Assembly: GCA_000405805.1 (NCBI GenBank)
Contig: ASPJ01000006.1
Span: 1-50,756 of the forward strand
From: Fidelibacterota bacterium SCGC AAA003-L08
GTDB taxonomy: Bacteria > Fidelibacterota > Marinisomatia > SCGC-AAA003-L08 > D37C17
DNA: 50,756 nucleotides
Reading direction: 5' to 3'
The notes under the pieces are model-generated. The model saw only the letters and a program-made list of their open reading frames with translations, had not been told where the DNA came from and ran no database searches. The position numbers were made by a program, and so were the translations under genes. The first letter of the stretch is position 1; every line of letters begins with the position of its first letter. Shown here piece by piece: positions 26,588 through 35,288 of the stretch.

Positions 26588-28693
26588 ATGAATTTGAATT
26601 TTACATTTAAAAGTTTTCTTTTAATCTTTTTATCAGGACTATACTCAATTACGATTACTGTAGGCTCTGATCCCTCAGATGACTACACAACAATTCAAGA
26701 TGGTATTGATGCAGCCTCAGATGGAGACATAGTACTTGTCGGAGATGGAACATATACAGAAAATCTTGTTATTGAATCTGATATCACATTAACATCTGCA
26801 GGAGGACATCAGAATACAGTTATTGATGGAAGTGGAGCTGCTGCAGGGACGATGGGTAGTACGGTAACTGTTAGACCTGAATCTGGATCAGCAGTTATAC
26901 CAAATAATGTTGAAATTGATGGGTTTACAATCACTGGTGGAGTTGGTAATTCAATGAATAGGAATACTCCTTCTGGTATGGTTACTGGAAAATTTGGTGG
27001 TGGAATTATGGCATTTAATACTTCTCCCAAGATTAGTAATAATGATATTAAAGGTAATGGAAGCGCATCTACATCAAATGGTGGTGGTATTATAGCGATT
27101 GATAGTGCAGAAGATTGGTCTTTTAACGATAGAGAGTGGATACATAATGAAGAACTTCCACCAGCAACAGATGATTTAGATTTTTCAAACAATATATTTT
27201 ATGGTAATCATTCTGATTATGGACATAGTGTATTTATTGATGGGTTTGAAGATTTTTCTACTTATTTATCTAATGGAATATTTGATTGTTATAGTACAAA
27301 CTATCAGGATGTATCAGAGTATTGGGTAAAAGGTGAATTAACAGAATTTAATTATGAAGGATGTGATGGTGTAGAACCAATTTATACAGAGGTCTGGGTA
27401 GACCCATATACAGGAGTAGATCAAGGGAATTATATTGGAGATATAGAACATCCATTTAGAACCATTAATTTTGCTTTGGGTATGGTTTATAGTACTGAAG
27501 AGAATCCAGTTAATATCTACTTAGCAGCAGGTACATTTTCTCCATCAATTAATGGTGAATCATTGCCTGTTAATATGATATCAAATATTAATTTAATTGG
27601 ACAGGGAGAAGAAATAACCATTATTGATGCCGAGGGTGTTACTTGGGAGCCTGGTGATGAATATATTGATGCTTCCTCTAGAAGGCCAATTAAGATTGAA
27701 TATTGTGAAAATAATATCATATCTAATCTTACGCTAACAGGTGGATCAGAATGGTGGCCTTTTTCTGTTGACGGTGGTTGTGCTGGCGGAATATATATTG
27801 ATCATTCCAATCCTTTAATTGTAAATGTTACCATTAGAGATAATGAGACTGATACTCAAGGTGGAGGAGTTTGGATGAATAAATCCAATCCCACTCTATC
27901 CAATGTTACCATTAGAGATAATGATGCAAGTGAGGGTGGTGGAATATTTATTCATGATTCTACCCCAATCATTGTGGATGTTAATATAATAAATAACATA
28001 GCAGATAATGGTGGAGGTGTTTTGATATCTCAATTTGAATCCAATTCTCAGGAGCATCCTATTTTTAAAAATGTTACCATTGCTAATAATGTTGCATCTG
28101 AAGGTGGTGGTATCGATTTTTATGATATGGATATTATAGATTTTATAAATGTTACCATTGCTAATAATGTTGCAGATGTAGGTGGGGGGATATTCATACA
28201 CAATTATGGCCTACCTATGACTTTTATAAATAGCATTATTTGGGGGAATTTTCCTCAAAGCATATATGCATGGGAATTAGATGGAAATCCTACACAAGAA
28301 TACAATATTTCATATAGTGATATTGAGGGTGATTTTGAAGGCGAAGGTAACATTGATGCTTCTCCGCTCTTTGTAGATCCTGAAAATGGTAATTACACTT
28401 TGATGGGAGGCTCACCATGTATTGATGCAGGTACAGCAGACCTTGATGGTGATGGAGTAGATGATATTACTGACTACTTTGGTGAAGCCCCTGATATGGG
28501 TGCATTTGAATATATGCCTAACCAACAAAATGGTGATTTAAATGGTGATGGTAGTGTTAATATTATAGATATTGTTGCCTTAGTGAATATTATTTTAAAT
28601 GACCTTGATACAGAAGGTGCTGATTTCAATGGTGATGGTACTGTTAATGTCATTGATGTTGTTGGATTAGTCCAATTTGTTTTAAATAACTAG
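26588..28693 (+). CDS. Secreted beta-helix protein with dockerin repeats (array gene 2)
   Basis: A 701-residue paralogue of genes 3 and 4. Signal peptide MNLNFTFKSFLLIFLSGLYS is followed by a first beta-helix part (DDYTTIQDGIDAA, TITGGVGN, GGGIMAFNTSPKI, SAEDWSFNDREW) shared almost residue for residue with genes 3 and 4. The DUF1565-like start is YTEVWVDPYTGVDQGNYIGD. The middle (about 390-600) is its own set of GGGI/GGGV coils. The end has SPCIDAGTADLDGDGVDD and two dockerin EF-hands (DLNGDGSVNIIDIVALVNII, DFNGDGTVNVIDVVGLVQFV). Its stop TAG is fused directly to tRNA fragment C. Role unknown; probably a surface or secreted protein, with calcium-bound dockerins as anchoring or protease-resistant ends. 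Confidence 0.85.
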   Translation: MNLNFTFKSFLLIFLSGLYSITITVGSDPSDDYTTIQDGIDAASDGDIVLVGDGTYTENLVIESDITLTSAGGHQNTVIDGSGAAAGTMGSTVTVRPESGSAVIPNNVEIDGFTITGGVGNSMNRNTPSGMVTGKFGGGIMAFNTSPKISNNDIKGNGSASTSNGGGIIAIDSAEDWSFNDREWIHNEELPPATDDLDFSNNIFYGNHSDYGHSVFIDGFEDFSTYLSNGIFDCYSTNYQDVSEYWVKGELTEFNYEGCDGVEPIYTEVWVDPYTGVDQGNYIGDIEHPFRTINFALGMVYSTEENPVNIYLAAGTFSPSINGESLPVNMISNINLIGQGEEITIIDAEGVTWEPGDEYIDASSRRPIKIEYCENNIISNLTLTGGSEWWPFSVDGGCAGGIYIDHSNPLIVNVTIRDNETDTQGGGVWMNKSNPTLSNVTIRDNDASEGGGIFIHDSTPIIVDVNIINNIADNGGGVLISQFESNSQEHPIFKNVTIANNVASEGGGIDFYDMDIIDFINVTIANNVADVGGGIFIHNYGLPMTFINSIIWGNFPQSIYAWELDGNPTQEYNISYSDIEGDFEGEGNIDASPLFVDPENGNYTLMGGSPCIDAGTADLDGDGVDDITDYFGEAPDMGAFEYMPNQQNGDLNGDGSVNIIDIVALVNIILNDLDTEGADFNGDGTVNVIDVVGLVQFVLNN

Positions 28694-28760
28694 TAGCTCA
28701 GCCAGATAGAGCAACGGATTTCTAATCCGTAGGCCACAGGTTCGAATCCTGTCGAGGGTA
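28694..28760 (+). repeat. tRNA-Arg fragment, copy C (lacks 5' acceptor)
   Basis: From TAGCTCAG in the D arm to the discriminator, matching the intact tRNA except that the D loop reads AGCCAGATA instead of AGTTGGATA. The 5' acceptor is replaced by the end of gene 2 (stop TAG abuts TAGCTCAG). TTCGAAT is as in the intact gene. Not functional as a tRNA. Confidence 0.9.
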
Positions 28761-28769
28761 CAACATAAC

Positions 28770-28821
28770 TTATGTGATATGACCCATTTGTATCTATTCT
28801 AATTCTATTGTAAATTCCCTT
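28770..28821 (+). promoter_or_regulatory. Shared leader of the beta-helix genes (gene 3 version)
   Basis: TTATGTGATATGACCCATTT, GTATCTATT and TGTAAATTCCCTT, then ATG. It lies only ten bases from tRNA fragment C, with no repeat element between. Almost identical to the gene 4 leader at 37798. Confidence 0.6.
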
Positions 28822-31800
28822 ATGAATTTAAATTTTACATTTAAAAGTTTTCTATTAATCTTTTTATCAGGATTATACTCGATTACAATTAATGTTCCAG
28901 GTGATTATACTACTATCCAGGAGGCACTGGATGTCGCAGATGATGGAGACATAGTTCTTGTTGGAGATGGAACTTATACCGAAAATCTTATCATTGAATC
29001 AGAAATTACATTAACATCTACAGGAGGACATCAGAATACTACTATTGATGGAAGTAATCCTGCAGATAATATGGGAAGTACCATTACGATTAGACCTGAA
29101 TCAGGATCAGCTATAATTCCTCAAAATATTGAAATAAGTGGATTTACCATTACCGGAGGTATTGGGAACTTAATGGATAGAGAAGTTGATTCTACTAGAA
29201 CTATTATAACAACAAGAGTAGGTGGTGGTATCATGGTATATAATGCATCACCAAAAATAAAGAATAATAATATTAAAGAAAATGGAACTAGCTCAACAGG
29301 AAATGGTGGAGGAATTATAGCTGTTGATAGTGCAGAAGACTGGTCATTTAATGATAGAGAATGGGAACTAAACCCAGAACTTCCTCCGGTAACCAATGAT
29401 TTAGATTTTTCTGAAAATATATTTTATGGAAATGAGGCAATTTCTGCAAAAACTTTATTTGTAGATGGATTTGAAGAGCTTTCCACCAATTTATCTAACA
29501 GCACTTTTGATTGTTATAGCTCTGATTATCAGGATGTATCAGAATACTGGGTTAAAGGTGAATTAACAGAATTTAATTATGAAGGATCTGATGGCATAGA
29601 GTTTATTTATACAGATGTCTGGGTTAATCCAGAAACAGGAATAGATGAGGGGAATACGATAGGAGATATAGACACTCCATTCCAAACAATTGATTTTGCA
29701 ATGGGTATGATTTATGCAACAGAAACACACCCTATTACCATCTATTTAGCTGCAGGAATCTATTCTCCAGAGACAGGTGAGAGTTTCCCTATTAATATGT
29801 ATTCCTATTTAGATCTTGTTGGGGAAGGAGAAGGAATTACAGTACTAAATGCCGAGCAGACAGGAAGAGTAATTGTGATGAGTAATTGTGTACATAATAC
29901 TATATCAGGAATTACTTTAACAGGCGGTGAAACTCCTACAGGAACTAGTTGGGAAGACTCGTATTTCGCATCAGGGGCTGGCATGTATTTATATTTTTCT
30001 AATCCAACCCTACATAATATTACTATAACTGAGAATGAGGCTGGTTTAACAGGAGGAGGAATGTATTTAATAGGATCCGATCCTACTTTATCAAATGTGT
30101 TGATTAGTAATAATGATGCTAGTTCCGGGGGAGGTATGTGTTTAGAAGGATCTAACCCCACTCTATTAAATATGAGAATCAATTTGAATACGGCTCTGAC
30201 TGAGGGTGGAGGCATGTATGTTATAGATTCTGATGCTACTTTGATAAATGTAACCATAGCAAATAATTCTAGTTATAGTGGTGGAGGTATAGGAATAAGC
30301 GCTGATTCCTCTCCTAGCCTTATCAATGTACTAATTATTGGGAATATAGCTACTCATAATGGAGGAGGTATAAATATATCATATTATTCTTCTCCAACTA
30401 TGACTAATGTAACTATAGCTGGAAATTCAGCTGAGGAGTGGGGTGGTGGAATTTTTGTATCGGGATCTTCAACAACTCTAATCAATACCATTGTATGGGA
30501 TAATGGCTTAGAGCCAATATATGAGCCTTCAAGCATGAATGAAAGTATGGTTATTACTTACAGTGATATTGAAGGTGGTTGGGAAGGTGAATGGTTTGCT
30601 GATGAAAATAACAATGGAGTATGGGATTCTGGTGAAGAGTTGGCTGATGAAAATAACAATGGAGTATGGGATTCTGGTGTAGGGAATATGGATATTGATC
30701 CGTTCTTTAATGATGATTTTACTTTACAAGGACATTCTCCTTGTATAAATATGGGCAATCCCAATAGTTGGTATTCTGATATAGATTTAACAATAGCAGA
30801 TATGGGGTTTACTGGTGGATTATTTATACTTCCAGGTTTTACATCTCATGATTTTGGAGAGGTTGGTAATCTTGGAAGTAGTAAACAATTTACACTTTTT
30901 AATTATAGAGATACATCTATTACCATTGATGAGGTAATATTTGAGTCATCTTCTTTTAGTAGTAATACGAGCTTCCCTATTACAATTGGATCCTTAGAAA
31001 CTGGTATTATTAACATTCAAAGTAATAACCAGATTTTTGGAACTATTCAAGATAGCATGACACTTATAAGTAACAATTTACCAGAAGGTATCTCCATTTC
31101 ATTATCGGTAACTGGAGTAGATGGAAATATATTAACTGGCAATTTATCTGGAACTTATCCCCCTGAGGTCTATCGTATTTCAGGAGATATAAGTGTTGTT
31201 AGTGGGGATACTTTAATTCTTCAACCAGGCACAGAGTTTTTATTTGATGGGAGTTATAAATTTACCTTAGAGGGAGTGTTAAAGGCAGAGGGAACAGTAG
31301 AGGATAGTATTATCTTTAAAAATTATGCTGATGAAAACTGGGTGGGATTTGATCTGTATCATGTAAATGATGAAACTATATTTGACTATGTGCACATCTC
31401 TGGGGCATCTTGGAATTTTTATGTAGAAGAAAATTCTTGGTATGGAGGGGGTATGTATTTATATTTTTCCAATCCCACTTTGACAAATGTGCTGATTAGT
31501 AAAAATGAAGCTCCTTTCGGTGGGGGGATGTACTTATATTCTTCCAATCCCACTTTGACAAATGTGCTGATTAGTGGAAATGAAGCTCTATATGGAGGGG
31601 GACTACATCTACAAGCTTCTAATCCCATTCTAACCAATGTTACCATAATGTCCAATATAGTTGAAGTGGATGGAGGAAGTGGATCCCCACTAGGTGGAGG
31701 GATGTACTTGCATTCTTCCAACCCTATTCTGATGAATGTGCTGATTAGTGATAATAGTTCAGGTGGAGGGATGTATTTAGAGTTTTCCAACCCTACACTG

Positions 31801-32319
31801 ATTAATGCTATCATTAGTGATCTTGTGCTTGGGATGTATTTAAAATATTCCGATCCCACACTGATTAATACTATCATTTGGGATCAGGGCATAAATGATT
31901 GGTTCAATTCTATTATGAGTTATGATAATGATGATAATCCAGTTATCATTTATAGCGATATTAAAGGAGGTTGGGAAGGTGAAGAAAATATAAATGAAGA
32001 CCCTCAATTCAACACTGATTTTACGCTGCAATCAACATCACCATGCATAAATGCAGGCACTGCTGATATAGATGGAGATGGACAGCCTGACATTACAGAT
32101 TATGTAGGATCTGCTCCAGATATGGGAGTATATGAATATATACCCAATCAGCAGAATGGTGATTTAAATGGTGATGGTAGTGTTAACATTATAGATATTG
32201 TGGCCTTAGTCAATATTATTTTAAATGACCTTGATACAGAAGGTGCTGATTTCAATGGTGATGGTACTGTTAATGTCATTGATGTTGTTGGATTAGTCCA
32301 ATTTGTTTTAAATAACTAG
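28822..32319 (+). CDS. Secreted beta-helix protein with dockerin repeats (array gene 3)
   Basis: The longest paralogue, 1165 residues. The first 330 or so residues match genes 2 and 4 (signal peptide, DYTTIQEALDVA, TITGGIGN, SAEDWSFNDREWELNPELPP, DUF1565-like start). Coils rich in GGGMYL, SNPTL and NVLI follow, some duplicated almost exactly. The middle holds a calcium-loop duplication (DENNNGVWDSG, twice). At about 665-770 there is an Ig-like 'choice-of-anchor' block (GFTSHDFGEVGNLGSSKQF) not seen in the paralogues. A second beta-helix and the same two C-terminal dockerin EF-hands as gene 2 follow. Its stop is fused to tRNA fragment D. No enzyme motif recognised; the pattern suits a large adhesin or glycan-binding surface protein. 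Confidence 0.85.
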   Translation: MNLNFTFKSFLLIFLSGLYSITINVPGDYTTIQEALDVADDGDIVLVGDGTYTENLIIESEITLTSTGGHQNTTIDGSNPADNMGSTITIRPESGSAIIPQNIEISGFTITGGIGNLMDREVDSTRTIITTRVGGGIMVYNASPKIKNNNIKENGTSSTGNGGGIIAVDSAEDWSFNDREWELNPELPPVTNDLDFSENIFYGNEAISAKTLFVDGFEELSTNLSNSTFDCYSSDYQDVSEYWVKGELTEFNYEGSDGIEFIYTDVWVNPETGIDEGNTIGDIDTPFQTIDFAMGMIYATETHPITIYLAAGIYSPETGESFPINMYSYLDLVGEGEGITVLNAEQTGRVIVMSNCVHNTISGITLTGGETPTGTSWEDSYFASGAGMYLYFSNPTLHNITITENEAGLTGGGMYLIGSDPTLSNVLISNNDASSGGGMCLEGSNPTLLNMRINLNTALTEGGGMYVIDSDATLINVTIANNSSYSGGGIGISADSSPSLINVLIIGNIATHNGGGINISYYSSPTMTNVTIAGNSAEEWGGGIFVSGSSTTLINTIVWDNGLEPIYEPSSMNESMVITYSDIEGGWEGEWFADENNNGVWDSGEELADENNNGVWDSGVGNMDIDPFFNDDFTLQGHSPCINMGNPNSWYSDIDLTIADMGFTGGLFILPGFTSHDFGEVGNLGSSKQFTLFNYRDTSITIDEVIFESSSFSSNTSFPITIGSLETGIINIQSNNQIFGTIQDSMTLISNNLPEGISISLSVTGVDGNILTGNLSGTYPPEVYRISGDISVVSGDTLILQPGTEFLFDGSYKFTLEGVLKAEGTVEDSIIFKNYADENWVGFDLYHVNDETIFDYVHISGASWNFYVEENSWYGGGMYLYFSNPTLTNVLISKNEAPFGGGMYLYSSNPTLTNVLISGNEALYGGGLHLQASNPILTNVTIMSNIVEVDGGSGSPLGGGMYLHSSNPILMNVLISDNSSGGGMYLEFSNPTLINAIISDLVLGMYLKYSDPTLINTIIWDQGINDWFNSIMSYDNDDNPVIIYSDIKGGWEGEENINEDPQFNTDFTLQSTSPCINAGTADIDGDGQPDITDYVGSAPDMGVYEYIPNQQNGDLNGDGSVNIIDIVALVNIILNDLDTEGADFNGDGTVNVIDVVGLVQFVLNN
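30598..30679 (+). repeat. Tandem 45-bp duplication in array gene 3
   Basis: Two copies (30598-30642 and from 30643) encoding ADENNNGVWDSGEEL, identical over the first 37 bases. Each encodes a D-x-N-x-N-G calcium-type loop. Confidence 0.85.
31444..31593 (+). repeat. Tandem 75-bp beta-helix coil repeats in array gene 3
   Basis: Two adjacent 25-residue coils, GGGMYLYFSNPTLTNVLISK and its next copy GGGMYLYSSNPTLTNVLISG, share a DNA run of about 32 identical bases. Further, more diverged coils follow to 31.9 kb. Indicates recent coil duplication. Confidence 0.8.
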
Positions 32320-32386
32320 TAGCTCAGCCAGATAGAGCAACGGATTTCTAATCCGTAGGCCACAGGTTCAAATCCTGTCGAGGGTA
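32320..32386 (+). repeat. tRNA-Arg fragment, copy D (lacks 5' acceptor)
   Basis: Same extent and same D-loop change (AGCCAGATA) as copy C, but with TTCAAAT in the T loop as in copies B and E. The stop TAG of gene 3 abuts it exactly as in copy C. Confidence 0.9.
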
Positions 32387-32404
32387 CAAGACCTTAATTC
32401 TTCT

Positions 32405-32560
32405 CTAATCTAAAACACCTCCAAATACTCAAATATAATCAAGTATATACCATATGTACCCATAATTCGGTACCATAATTCGGAGCAAACACCAATCTCG
32501 GCGGATTGATTCGGTACCATAGGGTAGTAGGGGTATGGCTATTTTACTGATTAGGGGGGT
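32405..32560 (+). repeat. Array-associated element, copy 4 (ATTCGGTACCATA repeats)
   Basis: ATTCGGTACCATA, ATTCGGAGCA and ATTCGGTACCATA, followed by GGGGTATGGCTATTTTA. It aligns along its length with copy 1 although the short repeat differs. No gene is seen between 32387 and 32685. Confidence 0.6.
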
Positions 32561-32610
32561 AGCCTCCCACACCAACAGAGATTATTAACTACCAAAAGGG
32601 TATAGGAATT

Positions 32611-32636
32611 GCAGGTTCGAATCGCCACCTCGACAT
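32611..32636 (+). repeat. Possible decayed tRNA T-arm/acceptor remnant
   Basis: GCAGGTTCGAATC followed by GCCACCTCGACA resembles the T loop and 3' acceptor end of a tRNA, but the T-stem bases do not pair. It is followed within about ten bases by a terminator, as a tRNA gene would be. Weak call. Confidence 0.3.
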
Positions 32637-32643
32637 AATTAGA

Positions 32644-32668
32644 AAGCCTCTTTTATAGAGGCTTTTTT
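32644..32668 (+). terminator. Rho-independent terminator before the MAPEG gene
   Basis: AAGCCTC pairs with GAGGCTT around TTTTATA, followed by TTTTTGTTTT. It probably ends transcription of the array or of an ancestral tRNA transcript. Confidence 0.8.
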
Positions 32669-32685
32669 GTTTTGTAAATTAAGGA

Positions 32686-33099
32686 ATGGAAAAAACACTA
32701 ATACTATATCCTGCTATTGGAATGATGATTTTAACATTATTTGTATATGTTAAGAATTATCTTAATTTTGTAAAGGCTAAAAAGAGTAATGCTGTAAAAT
32801 TTAGTTACTTCAAAACATATCAAGGAGAAGTCCCTGATTATATGGATGTTTCAAGGCAGACACTTAAGAATCAATTTGAACTCCCAATTTTCTTTTATTT
32901 TTTAATATCTATTATTTTAGTATTTGATAAAGTGTCTCAATTAGATCTTATCCTTGCTTGGATATTTGTAGCATCTAGATATTTACATTGTTATATTAGA
33001 TTAAGCTCTAACCATGTTCCACATAGAGCTAAAGTTTTTAAATTAGGAATGCTTATACTAATAGTTTGGTGGGTTGTTTTTTTATATAATGTTTTATAA
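32686..33099 (+). CDS. MAPEG-family membrane protein
   Basis: A 137-residue protein with about four membrane helices. The MAPEG-like core is seen in RQTLKNQFELPIFFYFL and AWIFVASRYLHCYIRL, where the N-x-F/E-x-P and Arg-Tyr-His pattern is characteristic. Family members include microsomal glutathione transferases and related proteins; bacterial ones of this length are mostly uncharacterised. It is flanked by array material on both sides and may be an original chromosomal gene stranded there. Start follows AATTAAGGA, a weak ribosome binding site. Confidence 0.78.
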   Translation: MEKTLILYPAIGMMILTLFVYVKNYLNFVKAKKSNAVKFSYFKTYQGEVPDYMDVSRQTLKNQFELPIFFYFLISIILVFDKVSQLDLILAWIFVASRYLHCYIRLSSNHVPHRAKVFKLGMLILIVWWVVFLYNVL

Positions 33100-33107
33100 C
33101 TAATCAT

Positions 33108-33124
33108 CCTGCTTTGGGAGCAGG
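33108..33124 (+). repeat. Hairpin resembling a tRNA-Pro (UGG) anticodon arm
   Basis: CCTGC and GCAGG enclose the seven-base loop TTTGGGA, exactly the layout of a proline tRNA anticodon arm. No D arm, T arm or acceptor can be paired around it, and no T-run follows. It may be an arm left by an element that used tRNA-Pro, or a chance hairpin. Confidence 0.35.
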
Positions 33125-33181
33125 GGATCACATAATAAAACACCCACACACATTCTGATATATATTTTGTAAATTCTCCCT

Positions 33182-35170
33182 ATGAAAAAAATATTCATAA
33201 TTATTTTATCTATTATTTCATTTGTGTTTGGAACATTAGTTAGTCCTTCTGATGGTGATGAGCTGAACTATATTCATATACTCTTTGAATGGGAACAGCA
33301 ACCAGATGCCATTGGATACAATCTGAAAGTGTCAACAAATGAGGTTTTTAATAATCTAATCCTAGATGTGGATGAAACATATACTGTATATATTGATAGT
33401 GATAATTTTAACTGGAACGAAACTTATTATTGGAAGGTAAGACCTGTATATTCTGATGAGAATTATGGTGATTGGATTGGCACATCCATGTTCAGCATTA
33501 GTCAAAGCACTCCTCCATATATAGATGAAGGTGTAGAAATTGAATCATCAACAGATATTTATCAGGATGATTTATTAGAAGATGGGTATGTTGCAATTGG
33601 CGCCTTTAATCCAGAACCTCATTCGTTTATTATCGATAAATATGGTAATGAAATATGGTGGAGTGGCATATTATCGGAAAGTGAAAATTTGTTAAGTGAT
33701 GGATTTATGCTAAATCATATTAATGAATATGGAAATATATCTGGATACAGTGGTTTAAATTATCCTAATAATACTGGCACTAAAATTAATTTTGATTTAG
33801 ATTTTTTATGGAGTGCTCCAACTCCTGAAATTCAAGTTGACATGCATGAATTCAAACAGATTTCAAATGGAAATTATATGGGTTTTCAAAATGTGCATGC
33901 ATTGGGACCTATCCCTAGTGATAACTATATGACTGAAACCTTTCAAGACATAGGATATCAAGCAGACGGTATAACTCCTGAATTCCCATGGTATGGCCAG
34001 AAAATTGTAGAGTGGAATTCGGATCATGAGGTTGTCTGGAGTTGGAATCCATTTGATCATTTCACCATGGATGATTTTGATAATTATGGAGGGACTTGGT
34101 CGATGAATGTCCTTGCTCAAAATGAATATGATTGGTTGCACTCTAATGCCTTTCATTTTGATGAAGAAGAGAGTGTGATTTATGTTTCTCATCGTCACTT
34201 ATCTAGGATAAGTAAGATTGCATATCCCTCTGGTGATGTAATCTGGAATATGGGATTGCCTGCTGAATATAATACAGGTGAAAATAATATTTGCACAGAA
34301 TTAGGTTTTAGTTTTCAGCACAATATTCAACTACTTGAAGATGGAACTTTATTATTTTTTGATAACGGGTATTTAAGTCAAGTTTTTCTTGAAGATGAAT
34401 ATCAAACGACAAGAATTAGAAGAGTTAGAGTTATTAACAATAGTTATTGTGAAACAGAATGGGAATATGAACTTCCACCTAATTTGTATGGTTCTGCTAC
34501 GGGCAGTGTTCAACTTCTAGATAATGGAAATTATTCTATTTACACAATTGCTAGTGGAAGCGTCATTGAGGTTACGCCCGAACAAGAGATAATCTGGAAG
34601 TATACTGGCAATATTAGTAATTCTTGGGGATGGTATTATAGAGCCTATAAAATTCCATCAATACATCCTGATGCATTTAGTGTAATTGCAGATAATTATA
34701 CAGTAGATGAAAACAATAATAATATTATCCAAATTTCAGGTAATTCACTTGATTTTACTATAATAAATAAAAGTGGCTACACTCAACCCTATCAATTTTC
34801 TTTTGGTGAATCAACTGATGGTCCTCCAATGTTTGATTATGAAGAAGGTGATTTTTCACTTGGGCCAAATGAAAGCATAGAATTATCTTTTGCAGTTTTA
34901 GATGGGAACATATCTTCAACAAATATAAATTTTTCTATTTGGCCCGTTCATCATGATTATGCGCTAAAAGAATTAAGTTATAATATCACTACTAATGATA
35001 CTCTTTTAGGTGATGTAAACTCTGATGGATTTATTAATATATTAGATGTTATTAGTATGATTAATATTATTTTAACTACAGGTGAATATAATGTTATTTG
35101 TGATGTGAATGAAGATGGCATGTTAAATATTCTTGATGTAGTGACTTTGGTAAATTGGATTTTAAATTAG
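33182..35170 (+). CDS. Secreted arylsulfotransferase-like (ASST) protein with dockerin repeats
   Basis: A 662-residue exported protein. Signal peptide (MKKIFIIILSIISFVFG) is followed by an Fn3-like domain (about 25-105: FEWEQQPDAIGYNLKVST, YYWKVRP). A beta-propeller of the ASST family follows (about 130-490), with EFKQISNGNYMGF, EWNSDHEVVWSWN, DWLHSNAFHF, IYVSHRHLSRI and FSFQHNIQLLEDG; its conserved histidines are there, but activity and substrate are unproven. The C-terminus has two EF-hand dockerin repeats (DVNSDGFINILDVISMINII, DVNEDGMLNILDVVTLVNWI). TGTAAATTCTCCCT before the ATG is like the beta-helix leaders, so it seems to share their regulation. Array element copy 5 follows it. Confidence 0.8.
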   Translation: MKKIFIIILSIISFVFGTLVSPSDGDELNYIHILFEWEQQPDAIGYNLKVSTNEVFNNLILDVDETYTVYIDSDNFNWNETYYWKVRPVYSDENYGDWIGTSMFSISQSTPPYIDEGVEIESSTDIYQDDLLEDGYVAIGAFNPEPHSFIIDKYGNEIWWSGILSESENLLSDGFMLNHINEYGNISGYSGLNYPNNTGTKINFDLDFLWSAPTPEIQVDMHEFKQISNGNYMGFQNVHALGPIPSDNYMTETFQDIGYQADGITPEFPWYGQKIVEWNSDHEVVWSWNPFDHFTMDDFDNYGGTWSMNVLAQNEYDWLHSNAFHFDEEESVIYVSHRHLSRISKIAYPSGDVIWNMGLPAEYNTGENNICTELGFSFQHNIQLLEDGTLLFFDNGYLSQVFLEDEYQTTRIRRVRVINNSYCETEWEYELPPNLYGSATGSVQLLDNGNYSIYTIASGSVIEVTPEQEIIWKYTGNISNSWGWYYRAYKIPSIHPDAFSVIADNYTVDENNNNIIQISGNSLDFTIINKSGYTQPYQFSFGESTDGPPMFDYEEGDFSLGPNESIELSFAVLDGNISSTNINFSIWPVHHDYALKELSYNITTNDTLLGDVNSDGFINILDVISMINIILTTGEYNVICDVNEDGMLNILDVVTLVNWILN

Positions 35171-35196
35171 AACCTTTAGTCAATAAACATAAATAA

Positions 35197-35265
35197 TAGT
35201 CAAATAACCAAACAGATCCAAATGCTATAAAACCTATGCAAAAAGTGGAGCCACAAAGTGGAGCC
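35197..35265 (+). repeat. Array-associated element, copy 5 (GTGGAGCCA repeats)
   Basis: CAAATAACCAAACAGATCC, AAATGCTAT and ACCTATGCAAAAA are shared with copy 2, but the short tandem repeats here are GTGGAGCCAC and GTGGAGCCAT. It follows the stop of a dockerin gene, as copy 2 does. Confidence 0.6.
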
Positions 35266-35288
35266 ATAGCCAATAGTGGGAAAAGTTT

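Noticed and set aside
29805..31877. Long minus-strand open frames inside the beta-helix genes
   Set aside because: They mirror the Gly/Asn-Pro coil repeats of the plus-strand genes and lack any start context or family; shadows of repeat coding.
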